Source: Chelativorans sp. Marseille-P2723 (GTDB lineage Bacteria > Pseudomonadota > Alphaproteobacteria > Rhizobiales > Rhizobiaceae). From it: a DNA stretch of 64,000 nucleotides. Below the pieces are notes generated by a model that ran no database searches, was not told the origin of the DNA, and saw only the letters and a list, made by a program, of their open reading frames with translations. Shown piece after piece: positions 26,149 to 34,140 of this stretch (its first letter is position 1; each line of letters opens with the position of its first letter). The stretch spans positions 434,001 through 498,000 of the forward strand of contig NZ_CADDWI010000013.1 in the NCBI RefSeq assembly GCF_902809845.1. Reading direction: 5' to 3'. Both the position numbers and the translations under genes were made by a program.

Positions 26149-27135
26149 ATGCGTTACGTGATTTACGGCGCCGGTGCGATCGGCTGTGCTATAGGCGCCG
26201 AACTAGCGGACGCCGGCTACGAGGTCGTGCTGATCGCGCGGGGCGAGCATCTTGAGGCTCTGCGCGAAAGCGGGCTGATCTATCAAAGCCGCAAGGGCGA
26301 GCAACGTCTCAGGATTTCAACGGTTGCTCACCCGGACGAGGCGGAAATTCGCGACGGCGACCGCGTTTTTCTATGCATGAAATCGCAGCATACGCTTGAT
26401 GCGCTTCGGACGCTCTGCCTTGCTGCTCCGCCCTCCATATCTGTCATATGCGCGCAGAACGGAGTTGAGAACGAGAGGAGCGCACAGCGTTTCTTCTCGA
26501 AGGTTTATGGCCTCACGGTACGTGTGGCAGCAGTATTCGTGGCTGCTGGAAAGGTAGAAAATCCCGCATACCCGTCCGCCGGCATCCTCGACCTGGGGCG
26601 CTATCCCGGCGGTATCGACACAGAGGCTGTCAGCATTGCGCAGGACCTTTCGAAGGCCGGCTTCAGCTCCCGTGCAGTGCCCAACATCATGCGCTGGAAA
26701 TATGCCAAGCTGCTTCAAAATGTAGGCACGGGCGTACAGGCGGCATTTGCGCCATCTCAGGCGCGTGAACATCTGTTGAAAGCAGTCAGGGAGGAGGCCG
26801 AAGCATGCCTGCACGCTGCTGAGGTTGACCATGCCACGGCAGAGGAGATGAGCGCGCGTCGAAAAGACATCCTCACCTATGATCCGCAGGCTGACAGGAA
26901 GCGCCCGGGCGGTTCAACGTGGCAAAGCCTTGCCCGGAAAACAGGCTCGGTCGAAGTCGACTTCCTCAATGGGGAGATCGTGCTGCTTGGCCGCCTCCAC
27001 GGTTTCGCGACACCCATAAACGAAGAGGTCCAAAGAGCCTTGTGGGATACTGTCCGGTGCGGAGCAGGACCTGGGCGTCGCGATGCGGCGGAGGTGTGGG
27101 ACAGGCTGAAGAAGTCCGTTGGTGAGGAGCGGTAG
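26149..27135 (+). CDS. Ketopantoate reductase family (ApbA/PanE-like) dehydrogenase
   Basis: A 328-residue NAD(P)-dependent 2-keto/2-hydroxy acid oxidoreductase. The Rossmann motif GAGAIGCAIGAELADAG is at residues 7-23, and a typical ApbA middle portion follows (FLCMKSQHTLDAL, ICAQNGVENE). The C-terminal domain contains KLLQNVGTGVQAAFAPSQA and DFLNGEIVLLGRLHG. A role in pantothenate synthesis is unlikely here. In this catabolic cluster it more probably oxidises or reduces a hydroxy acid intermediate. It starts 28 bases after the permease. Confidence 0.85.
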   Translation: MRYVIYGAGAIGCAIGAELADAGYEVVLIARGEHLEALRESGLIYQSRKGEQRLRISTVAHPDEAEIRDGDRVFLCMKSQHTLDALRTLCLAAPPSISVICAQNGVENERSAQRFFSKVYGLTVRVAAVFVAAGKVENPAYPSAGILDLGRYPGGIDTEAVSIAQDLSKAGFSSRAVPNIMRWKYAKLLQNVGTGVQAAFAPSQAREHLLKAVREEAEACLHAAEVDHATAEEMSARRKDILTYDPQADRKRPGGSTWQSLARKTGSVEVDFLNGEIVLLGRLHGFATPINEEVQRALWDTVRCGAGPGRRDAAEVWDRLKKSVGEER

Positions 27136-27136
27136 T

Positions 27137-28315
27137 ATGAAGATCAGTTCGGTCAACATCGTCGTCATTGACTATCCTGAGAAAGCCTTGCCGCCTTCCC
27201 GTCGCCCGAATGCAAACCGCGCCGCCGCGCGGGCATTTCCGATCAACAAATATCCGGAGTTCTCGGCTCTTCACACACGGATACCCGGCGCGATCCCCGG
27301 TGAGTTCTGGGTTCAGGTCGTCGCTGAGGATGGCACCTGGGGTCTCGGTCAGGGGAGTTGGGGCGGTCCTGTTGCGGCGGCAGTGGAGACAATCTACGCG
27401 CCCTTGATCCTCGGCAAAGATTGCCTTGCCGTTGAGTATCTGGCCGACATCATGTGGCGCGCCAGCCAGCGGACAGGAGGGGAAGGCATCAATTGCATCG
27501 CTCGCAGCGCGGTGGATCTTGCCCTGTGGGATCTCAAGGGCAAGCTGCTGGAGGTTCCAGTCTATTCACTGCTGGGCGGTCCTGTGCGCGAGGCGATAAA
27601 CTGCTACTGCACGAGCGACGATCTCGATTGGGCAATCGAATTGGGATTCGAGCGCTTCAAGATCAGCAACCCCGTCCATTACGATCACGGGGAGGATGGC
27701 TTACGCCTGGCCGAGCGAAAGGTTGCCGCCGCGCGCGACGCCGTGGGCGACCGCGAGCTGATGTACAATCCGGTGATGTCCTTCAATGTCGACTTTGCCG
27801 TGAGGATCGCTGAGCGCCTGCGACCCTATTCTCTTCGTTGGATCGAGGAGCCGCTCATGCCATGGGACATGGATGGCCTGCTTGAGCTTCGCCGGCGTGC
27901 AGGCTGGGTGTGTTGGGCGACGGGGGAGGATCACCATGGCCGGCACGCATTCCGGGCCCTACTTGAGCGCCGCTGCGTCGACGTCATCCAGCCCGACATA
28001 CGCTGGTGCGGCGGCCTTTCCGAACTCTTGAAGATCTATCATCTGGCAGAATCGTTTGGCGTGGCAACCATCCCGCATTTCGGAGCGAACAACGCCTACG
28101 GGCAGCACTTCCATATTGCCGCGCCGGAGGCGGCGGTCGCGGAATACTGGATGGGCTCTGACCCAGGCGTGCCGCTCGCGGAGGTCTCGCGAATACCGGG
28201 AGTCGCCGTTCCTGAAAACGGGAAGGTCAGACCGTCCGATGCGCCGGGCTTCGGCATGGATATCCCGAAGGAATGGATAAGGCCTGTTAAGGTTCTGAAC
28301 GAAGACTTCCGATGA
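27137..28315 (+). CDS. Enolase superfamily sugar-acid dehydratase, L-rhamnonate dehydratase-like
   Basis: A 392-residue member of the mandelate racemase subgroup. Metal and catalytic blocks are seen: RSAVDLALWDLKGKLLEVPV, a Mg-ligand region after LMYNPVMSFNV, WIEEPLMPWDMDG, WATGEDHHGRHAFRALL and DVIQPDIRWCGGL. The catalytic His lies in IPHFGANNAYG. The EDHHG and QPDIRWCGGL pattern is closest to L-rhamnonate dehydratases. The ATG at 27137 lies one base after the preceding stop, with GAGGAGCGG upstream. It would dehydrate an aldonic acid to a 2-keto-3-deoxy acid; the exact substrate is uncertain. Confidence 0.87.
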   Translation: MKISSVNIVVIDYPEKALPPSRRPNANRAAARAFPINKYPEFSALHTRIPGAIPGEFWVQVVAEDGTWGLGQGSWGGPVAAAVETIYAPLILGKDCLAVEYLADIMWRASQRTGGEGINCIARSAVDLALWDLKGKLLEVPVYSLLGGPVREAINCYCTSDDLDWAIELGFERFKISNPVHYDHGEDGLRLAERKVAAARDAVGDRELMYNPVMSFNVDFAVRIAERLRPYSLRWIEEPLMPWDMDGLLELRRRAGWVCWATGEDHHGRHAFRALLERRCVDVIQPDIRWCGGLSELLKIYHLAESFGVATIPHFGANNAYGQHFHIAAPEAAVAEYWMGSDPGVPLAEVSRIPGVAVPENGKVRPSDAPGFGMDIPKEWIRPVKVLNEDFR

Positions 28316-28427
28316 TTCCATTCCCGATGCTCCCATTGTCTCCCTTGAAGAAGGCTCCGTGCTCGTTCCGGACCAGAGGAGGCAGGCGCATCAGTGGCTT
28401 TGAACCAGCTCATCTAAGGAAAGTATA

Positions 28428-29135
28428 ATGAACTGCACACTCTTTCCGGCACCGCCATCTCCTGATCAGGCACTTCTGAAGCGGCTTTCCCGCCTCAAGA
28501 CATCCTATGTCTCCGATGCCTTTGACCGCTGGTCGGGTGCTCCTGGAATTCGCCCGATCTCCGGACTCAGGCCGGGTGGAGTCGTTGTCGGCCCGGCCTT
28601 TACGGTACGTACGAGACCCGGCGATAATCTTGTGCTGCACAAGGCCCTGGACATGGCTGCGCCCGGAGATATCGTCACGGTGGCGGGCGGCGGGGCCGAG
28701 GACCGGGCTCTTCTGGGCGGCCTCATGGGTCTTTACGCGGCGACGAGAAAAATCGCGGCACTGGTGGTCGACGGTGCCGTGCGCGATTTATCAGAGCTTC
28801 AAGAATCGGCACCGCCCGTCTTTGCCAGAGCCATCTCCCATCTTGGGCCTTATAAGGATGGTCCCGGAGCCTTGCGCGGCCCCGTTTCCATTTCCGGCCT
28901 GGTGGTCGAGTGCGGTGATCTGGTTATCTGCGACGAGGATGGGGTTGCGGTTATTCCCAGGGCAAGGGCCAACGAGGTGATCGCAGCCGCCGAGGCGAAG
29001 ATGGCTGCCGAAATGGTTGAGGAAAGCCAGATCCGGGCGGGAACGTGGGATCGAAGCTGGCTGGATGCCCGGCTGAAGCTCCACGAAGTTCAGGCTCCGC
29101 AGCCTGGAAGACTGTTGGGAGGCGAGGCAGGATGA
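28428..29135 (+). CDS. RraA/HMG-aldolase-like protein
   Basis: A 235-residue protein of the RraA-like family, which includes 4-hydroxy-4-methyl-2-oxoglutarate aldolase and oxaloacetate decarboxylases. Seen are the substrate/Mg loop region GGGAEDRALLGGLMG and the signature ALVVDGAVRDLSELQE with conserved Arg-Asp. GVAVIPRARANEVIAAAEAK closes the domain. Given the neighbours it is probably an aldolase or decarboxylase for a keto-acid intermediate rather than an RNase regulator. Its TGA overlaps the next ATG. Confidence 0.85.
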   Translation: MNCTLFPAPPSPDQALLKRLSRLKTSYVSDAFDRWSGAPGIRPISGLRPGGVVVGPAFTVRTRPGDNLVLHKALDMAAPGDIVTVAGGGAEDRALLGGLMGLYAATRKIAALVVDGAVRDLSELQESAPPVFARAISHLGPYKDGPGALRGPVSISGLVVECGDLVICDEDGVAVIPRARANEVIAAAEAKMAAEMVEESQIRAGTWDRSWLDARLKLHEVQAPQPGRLLGGEAG

Positions 29136-30256
29136 ATGACACCATCAGGCATGTCGAGCCCTTCCTCATAGACTCCGGCGGGCCGAAGGCGTGGCTGTTC
29201 GTGCGGATGGAAAGCAGCAGCGGCCATGTTGGATGGGGTGAAGCCTATACCGTGACAGGCCGCGAGGCGGCTGTGCTGGCGTTGATAAAAGAACTCGGCC
29301 GACAAATAATCGGGCGCGGCATTCACACCATACGCGATTTCAAGCGTACCGCATTTCTGGATTTTGCCATAAAGCGTGGCTCATTGGAGTTCCACTGTGC
29401 GGTAAGCGCAATTGAGATCGCTATGTGGGATATCGTCGGCAAGAGGGTCGGCCAGCCCGTCTACAACCTTCTCGGCGGGGCATGCCAGTCCAGCTTCAAG
29501 GTTTACGCCAATGGATGGTTGCGCAAGTTCGACGGCAGCACGCAGGCGATCGAGGCAGGAGCCCGCAAGGCTGCCGAACTGATAGAAGCGGGCTTCCGGG
29601 CACTAAAATTCGATCCATTTCCTGGTCCATGGCGGCCATTCATCAGCCGTGGCGACCGCCAGGCTGCAAAGGAATGCGTTCGCTCCATCAGAGAGGCGGT
29701 CGGCCCCGACGTAGAGCTTCTTATCGAGGCGCACCGCAGATTTACCACTGCGAGCGCGATTTCCGTCGCGCGTGACATCGCTCCCTTCGATCCCTACTGG
29801 CTTGAGGAACCAGTGCCAAGTTCCCATCCAGAAGGCCTTGCTGAGGTCAGGCGCGCCTGCGGCATTCCTGTCGTCTCTGGGGAGGATCTTTACAGCAAGA
29901 GCGCGTTCAACCCCCTCTTTGCGGCTCGTGCCGTCGACATCATTAACCCCGATGTCACCAATTGCGGCGGCATTCTGGAACTGACCGAGATTGCCGCGAT
30001 GGCGGATGCCTGCCTCGTTGCGGTTTCACCACACAATTATAACAGCCCTACCGTGGGATTGGCCGCCACGATACAGGCTTGCGCGACCATGCCGAATTTC
30101 CTGATCACTGAATACTTCGTGAACTTTGCCGAACGCGCCAGCACAATTGTGAAAGAACCTCTTCTCCTGAAGGATGGATCCGTATCGCTGCCCTCTGCGC
30201 CAGGCATTGGCTTGGAGCTTGATGAAGCTGCTCTTCGGCAATATCAAATATCGTGA
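29132..30256 (+). CDS. Mandelate racemase/muconate lactonizing family dehydratase
   Basis: A 374-residue enolase superfamily enzyme, a second paralogue in the same cluster. Blocks include AVSAIEIAMWDIVGKRVGQP, the first metal-ligand region LIEAHRRF, YWLEEPVPSSHPEG, VSGEDLYSK and DIINPDVTNCGGILE. SPHNYNSPTVGLA carries the catalytic His. It looks more like galactonate/gluconate dehydratase-type members than the rhamnonate type. The start overlaps the RraA-like gene (ATGA). Two dehydratases suggest two epimeric substrates or two steps of one route. Confidence 0.86.
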   Translation: MNDTIRHVEPFLIDSGGPKAWLFVRMESSSGHVGWGEAYTVTGREAAVLALIKELGRQIIGRGIHTIRDFKRTAFLDFAIKRGSLEFHCAVSAIEIAMWDIVGKRVGQPVYNLLGGACQSSFKVYANGWLRKFDGSTQAIEAGARKAAELIEAGFRALKFDPFPGPWRPFISRGDRQAAKECVRSIREAVGPDVELLIEAHRRFTTASAISVARDIAPFDPYWLEEPVPSSHPEGLAEVRRACGIPVVSGEDLYSKSAFNPLFAARAVDIINPDVTNCGGILELTEIAAMADACLVAVSPHNYNSPTVGLAATIQACATMPNFLITEYFVNFAERASTIVKEPLLLKDGSVSLPSAPGIGLELDEAALRQYQIS

Positions 30257-30571
30257 GCGTGCATGGTCCGACAGTGCCATGGCATTTTTCGAGACCACTT
30301 GATTATCGTACGTGCTGAAGTGAGGAACGAACGAGGCGGGCCGCTATGGCCGCCTTCACAGCCCTGCGATGCGTTTGGGCAATGATCCACGATTGCAAAA
30401 AAGTCATTCTTAACGTTAGGATTACGGGTGTTGGTTGTCGCAGGCCAAAGCCAAACCACCCACCTGACGATAGCGCTTGCTCGGCGGATCCCTTCCGCAG
30501 CAAACATCATTGCTCAGCCCGGACATTCGCCCATTGACGTCGCACGGGTCAAACCTAAACTCCCACGGTCC
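30257..30571. other. 315-bp intergenic region without a gene
   Basis: It lies between the convergent sugar-acid operon and the SRPBCC operon. A hairpin (AGGCGG/CCGCCT arms near 30330-30353) could act as a weak terminator, though no U-run follows. Open frames here have no ribosome site or family resemblance. Nothing else is seen. Confidence 0.35.
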
Positions 30572-31126
30572 TTAGCTAGCTGGAGGTGTGAACAGGTTTC
30601 TGTAAGCTTTTTCGAACCGGTCATGTTCCGACCAGAAGCCGCGTGGTGGGCGCTCGGCGAGGCGGTCTTCGAGAATGCCAAGATGCGCCTCCCAGCCACT
30701 CGCAACGCTGATCATCGCCTTCGCCTCGTGCAGGCGGCGATGCGTGAGCACAAGCCGTGTGTCCTCGCCTTCGGGGAAAAGCTCAAAGCGCACCTCACTT
30801 GCTCCATCGTCCCCGGGCCAGCTATAGGCTAACAGTCGCGGCGGGTCGCATTCTGTCACCGCGCCGAACATTGCGGGGCTGTTTTCAAATTCCTTGTAAC
30901 GGGCAGGCGCCGCCTCGTCCGACAGTTCCTTATGGCGGAAAAGAAGCTCCACGCGGCCACCCAAGCGCAGCTCCATCTCGCCCGCGGCTAGCCAGAGACG
31001 GCGCTTGTCCGACTGGGTGAGATAGGTCCAGACTCGCTCCATGGAACCTGGCAGGAGCCGTTCGATCCTGACGGCGTCGTCGGCAATCCTTTTTCCGGAA
31101 ACGGTTTCGCCACTATTCAGCGTCAT
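30572..31126 (-). CDS. SRPBCC (AHSA1-like) domain protein
   Basis: A 184-residue START/Bet v1-like fold protein. The AHSA1 pattern is seen in IERLLPGSMERVWTYLTQSD, RLWLAAGEMELRLGG and LLAYSWPGDDGASEVRFELF. GGAGG precedes the ATG. It is the last gene of an ArsR-SRPBCC-SRPBCC operon, a common arrangement in which the ArsR-like factor controls one or two AHSA1 proteins. The ligand is unknown. Confidence 0.85.
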   Translation of the reverse strand: MTLNSGETVSGKRIADDAVRIERLLPGSMERVWTYLTQSDKRRLWLAAGEMELRLGGRVELLFRHKELSDEAAPARYKEFENSPAMFGAVTECDPPRLLAYSWPGDDGASEVRFELFPEGEDTRLVLTHRRLHEAKAMISVASGWEAHLGILEDRLAERPPRGFWSEHDRFEKAYRNLFTPPAS

Positions 31127-31143
31127 CCCATCCTCCCTTGGCT

Positions 31144-31593
31144 TCAGTCCACAGGGTGGTGGTCGCCCACCAGACCGAGTTCGATACCGTGTTCCAGCAG
31201 TGCCTTAGCGCCCGCAAGCACCAGCGAAAAGCCGCCCATTGAATCTATTGCCTGGGCCACCACGGCGTCATCTTCTCCGGAAAAGCCCCGATTGGTGATG
31301 ACGACAAGCGTGGTGTCGTCCGGGCGGGCGGTGAACAGCCACTCGACACTCGTCGGCGGCTCATCCCATTCGATCAGGATGCGGCGGTTCGGCTCAATCT
31401 GCTTGACACGCACGTCCGCGGAGACGCCGTACATCTCCCATTCCCATTTTACCGAATGTCCTGATTCCAGTGGCCCGCTCGAGCGCGTGAACCAGAAACG
31501 AGTTGTTATGGCGGGATCGACAAAGGCATTGAAGACTTCCGCCACCGGCCTGCGGATAAGCATTTGGGCTCTAACGATCGGACAGATTGCCAT
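31144..31593 (-). CDS. SRPBCC (AHSA1-like) domain protein
   Basis: A 149-residue single-domain SRPBCC protein with RRPVAEVFNAFVDPAITTRF and GHSVKWEWEMYGVSADVRV blocks typical of the family. Two starts are plausible: the ATG at 31593 with AGGAGG five bases upstream (chosen), or the ATG at 31620, which overlaps the ArsR stop (ATGA) and has its own GGAAGGGGG site. It lies between the ArsR regulator and the other SRPBCC gene. Confidence 0.85.
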   Translation of the reverse strand: MAICPIVRAQMLIRRPVAEVFNAFVDPAITTRFWFTRSSGPLESGHSVKWEWEMYGVSADVRVKQIEPNRRILIEWDEPPTSVEWLFTARPDDTTLVVITNRGFSGEDDAVVAQAIDSMGGFSLVLAGAKALLEHGIELGLVGDHHPVD

Positions 31594-31616
31594 GGGGTCC
31601 TCCTGCATTCGCAATG

Positions 31617-31970
31617 TCATGCGATATCCCCCTTCCGCGTCTGGTCATCTTCCGCGCGCAGAAGCGCCTCCAGGGTGTCGAGCCGCCTGTTCCAGAACCG
31701 TTCGTAGTGACGAAGCCATGCCTCGGCCTCCGCAAGCCGCGCGGCATCGAGCCGGCAATAATGAATGCGGCCGTCGACCCTGCGGCGCACCAGCCCGGCC
31801 CGCTCCAGAACTTTCACATGCTTAGATGCGCCCGCAAGGGACATGGAGAATGGCGCAGCCAGCGCGCTGACGCTCTGCTCTCCCTTGGCTAAAGCACGCA
31901 GCATCCTTCGCCGGGTAGAATCGGACAACGCGTGAAAGACTGCATCGAGGACTGCGGAATTTTCAACCAT
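31617..31970 (-). CDS. ArsR-type winged-helix regulator
   Basis: A 117-residue regulator. The family core ALSDSTRRRMLRALAKGE, the recognition helix MSLAGASKHVKVLERAGL and the wing RRRVDGRIHYCRLDA are all present. No cysteine metal site is evident, so it is probably not a metal sensor. The start at 31970 is chosen because the domain begins there; the longer frame from 32144 would add some 58 non-conserved residues and run through the promoter. It heads the operon with two SRPBCC proteins. Confidence 0.9.
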   Translation of the reverse strand: MVENSAVLDAVFHALSDSTRRRMLRALAKGEQSVSALAAPFSMSLAGASKHVKVLERAGLVRRRVDGRIHYCRLDAARLAEAEAWLRHYERFWNRRLDTLEALLRAEDDQTRKGDIA

Positions 31971-31977
31971 GTAGTTT

Positions 31978-32005
31978 ACAATAAAGAAAGCGAACCGATT
32001 GTCAA
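31978..32005 (-). promoter_or_regulatory. Sigma-70-type promoter, apparently giving a leaderless arsR transcript
   Basis: On the minus strand TTGACA (32005-32000) is followed after 16 bases by TATTGT (31983-31978). The arsR ATG begins at 31970, seven bases past the -10 box, so transcription would begin at or within a base or two of the start codon. No ribosome site precedes the ATG, consistent with leaderless translation. Confidence 0.6.
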
Positions 32006-32236
32006 CCGAAAGGTTTAATATCGAAGCCAGCGCATCATGGCGCAAGCAGATATATCCGCTACGGCGAATAAAGCGCGGTAGAAGCGGGGAGAGAGGAAAA
32101 AGCAGGCCGCTATCGGGCGCGAACAGGCAGGGGCAGCCTCGCACTGCCCCTGACGCAGCATAAAAGGCCTTGGCTACAGCCGCTTCCGCGTGAGCATCAG
32201 GAAAAAAGATCGGCCGGAAAGATAGCGCCTAAAGGG

Positions 32237-32722
32237 CTAATCGGCCTTCTTTGCCGAGTGGGCGTTTAGAAGACCGTACTTCTCTTCTCCAAGGTCCTCC
32301 AGCAGGGCAAGCTGAGTTTCCAGGAAGTCGACATGGCCTTCTTCGTCTTCCAGAAGATCTTCAAAGAGCTTCATGGTGACATAGTCGCCCGCCTCATGGC
32401 AGATCTCACGCGACCGCTTATAGGAGTCGAGTGCATCGAACTCGCCGGCCAGGTCCGCTTCGAGCACCTCCTTTACGTTCTGCCCGATGCGCAGAGGCGC
32501 CAGAGTTTGCAGATTGGGGTGGCCTTCGAGAAAGATGATGCGCTCGATGATCCTATCGGCATGATGCATTTCCTCGATGGATTCTGCGCGCTCCTTCTCT
32601 GCCAGCTTGGTGTAGCCCCAATCCTCCAGCAGCCGGTAATGAAGCCAGTATTGATTGACGGCGCCGAGCTCCAAAAAAAGAGCCTCGTTAAGCCGCTCTA
32701 TGACCCTTGTATCGCCTTTCAA
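32237..32722 (-). CDS. bfr: Bacterioferritin
   Basis: A 161-residue iron-storage protein of exact family length when started at the TTG at 32722 (reading [20 protein letters not shown], the usual N-terminus). GGGAG lies upstream. Ferroxidase residues are visible: Glu in LFLELGA, EEMHHAD (Glu, haem-ligand Met, His), [10 protein letters not shown] and [12 protein letters not shown]. The gene start overlaps the end of the Bfd gene by about 35 bases, so storage and release functions are coupled. Confidence 0.93.
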   Translation of the reverse strand: MKGDTRVIERLNEALFLELGAVNQYWLHYRLLEDWGYTKLAEKERAESIEEMHHADRIIERIIFLEGHPNLQTLAPLRIGQNVKEVLEADLAGEFDALDSYKRSREICHEAGDYVTMKLFEDLLEDEEGHVDFLETQLALLEDLGEEKYGLLNAHSAKKAD

Positions 32723-32999
32723 TGAACTTACTCCCGAATTTATCGCGCAGGGCGCGGACACGATCCAGATATGTCACGGTCTCCACGTCGCCACCACCGG
32801 CACGGCCGTGATATTCTTCGGTTACCCGAATAATGGTTTCCACCACATTCGGGAAACAGCCGCAACACCGGCCACGCTTTGCCATAGCGTGATAAACTTT
32901 CGCGGGCACAATAAGTTGCCACCGATCCTCATCGAGCATCACGATGATGGCGTCTTCGATCTCTTTCTGGGTGATGAGGTTGCAATGGCAGACGAGCAT
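32688..32999 (-). CDS. bfd: Bacterioferritin-associated ferredoxin-like [2Fe-2S] protein
   Basis: A 103-residue BFD-like protein. The four cluster cysteines are seen in [10 protein letters not shown] and [12 protein letters not shown] (Cys-x-Cys and Cys-x2-Cys), longer spaced than in enterobacterial Bfd. The start at 32999 makes the first Cys residue 4, as usual. In known systems Bfd reduces bacterioferritin iron so it can leave the core. The extended C-terminus ([18 protein letters not shown]) overlaps the bfr start. No clear iron-responsive operator was found by eye. Confidence 0.88.
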   Translation of the reverse strand: MLVCHCNLITQKEIEDAIIVMLDEDRWQLIVPAKVYHAMAKRGRCCGCFPNVVETIIRVTEEYHGRAGGGDVETVTYLDRVRALRDKFGSKFIERRYKGHRAA

Positions 33000-33184
33000 G
33001 GCTTCCGCTGATCTTTCCAGGGAGCAAGGTACCCCAATCCGATACCGGCGATGAAACCCTCGAAAAAACCGCTGCCTACCCGCCAACAGCCGCAGAGCGG
33101 GAGCAGCGTTTTCAATGTTATGGGTTCAGGCCCCAGACATCGGAACGCGTTTTACGCCAGTTAAATGCGACGACGGCGAATGCT

Positions 33185-33220
33185 TGTCAATATAAAGTTG
33201 ACATTACCGGTCATATTGAC
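33185..33220. promoter_or_regulatory. Palindromes TGTCAA-N7-TTGACA and GTCA-TAT-TGAC upstream of the SDR gene
   Basis: TGTCAA (33185-33190) and TTGACA (33198-33203) form a 19-base dyad. A second short dyad GTCATATTGAC lies at 33210-33220. The half-sites match the inverted boxes next to the GntR gene 11 kb away, suggesting co-regulation of the SDR/lactonase pair with the importer-dehydratase cluster. One TTGACA could instead be a -35 box. Confidence 0.5.
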
Positions 33221-33375
33221 GCGCTCTACATGAATGCGCGGCAGAACTGCATTAATCCTGCTTTAAAAGTGGGGTGATCCGCCGCCCGCATTCTGATCAC
33301 GGCATCATCAAGGTGTGGCTCTTGCAGGACGGCGGTCGCGAGCTAGATTGCCTGAAAGGCAAGGAGCACACTAGG

Positions 33376-34140
33376 ATGGCTGCGGGAGTCTTTCCGGACA
33401 TCGAAGGCGCCTCGGTGTTGATCACCGGCGGGGGCAGCGGGATAGGGGCAGCTCTGACCGAGGGCTTTTTGCGCCAGGGGGCGAATGTAGCCTTCATCGA
33501 TTTCGCGGAGGACGAAAGCCGCGCCCTTTGCCAAAAGCTGCATGATGCGCTCGGCAGGACACCCCTGTTTCTGCAGGCGGACCTGCGCGACATCGCTTCT
33601 CTAAGACAGGCCGCAGCGGAAGCGGCAGACGTGAACGGGCCTGTTTCCGTTCTCGTTAACAATGCGGCACGCGACGACCGCCACGCGATCGAGGAGGTGA
33701 CGCCCGAATATTGGGAGGATAACCATGCTGTGAACCTGCGTCCGCACTTCTTCGCCATTCAGGCAGTGGTGCCTGGAATGAAGGCGGCGGGCGGCGGCTC
33801 CATCATCAACTTCACCTCGACTTCCTTTATGATCAATCATGGCGGCATGCCCGCCTACACGGCGGCAAAGGGCGGTATCGTGGGTCTGACCAAGGGGCTG
33901 GCGGGAGCACTGGGGCCCTTCGGTATACGCGTCAATGCCATCGCACCCGGCTGGGTGATCACGGAACGCCAGAAAGCACTCTGGGTTACCGACGAAGGGC
34001 TTGCGTCCCATCTGGAGCGCCAGTGCCTGAAAAGAGAGCTGGTGGCCGATGACATGGTTGGTCCCTGTCTCTTTCTCGCCTCGGCAACTTCGAGTGCCAT
34101 AACGGCACAGACGCTGATCGTAGACGGAGGAGTGCTGTGA
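33376..34140 (+). CDS. Short-chain dehydrogenase/reductase (SDR)
   Basis: A 254-residue classical SDR. The cofactor motif is TGGGSGIG (residues about 17-24), followed by VNNAAR. The active site is the Ser in FTSTSF and YTAAKGG (Tyr-x3-Lys), with PGWVITERQ after it. The start at 33376 has AAGGAG ten bases upstream. Coupled to an SMP-30 lactonase, it probably oxidises an aldose to a lactone, giving the aldonic acid that the dehydratases upstream would use. Confidence 0.9.
   Translation: MAAGVFPDIEGASVLITGGGSGIGAALTEGFLRQGANVAFIDFAEDESRALCQKLHDALGRTPLFLQADLRDIASLRQAAAEAADVNGPVSVLVNNAARDDRHAIEEVTPEYWEDNHAVNLRPHFFAIQAVVPGMKAAGGGSIINFTSTSFMINHGGMPAYTAAKGGIVGLTKGLAGALGPFGIRVNAIAPGWVITERQKALWVTDEGLASHLERQCLKRELVADDMVGPCLFLASATSSAITAQTLIVDGGVL

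Noticed and set aside
30428-30832. 134-codon plus-strand frame across the end of the SRPBCC gene
   Set aside because: Mostly a shadow of the minus-strand SRPBCC coding sequence, with no independent support.
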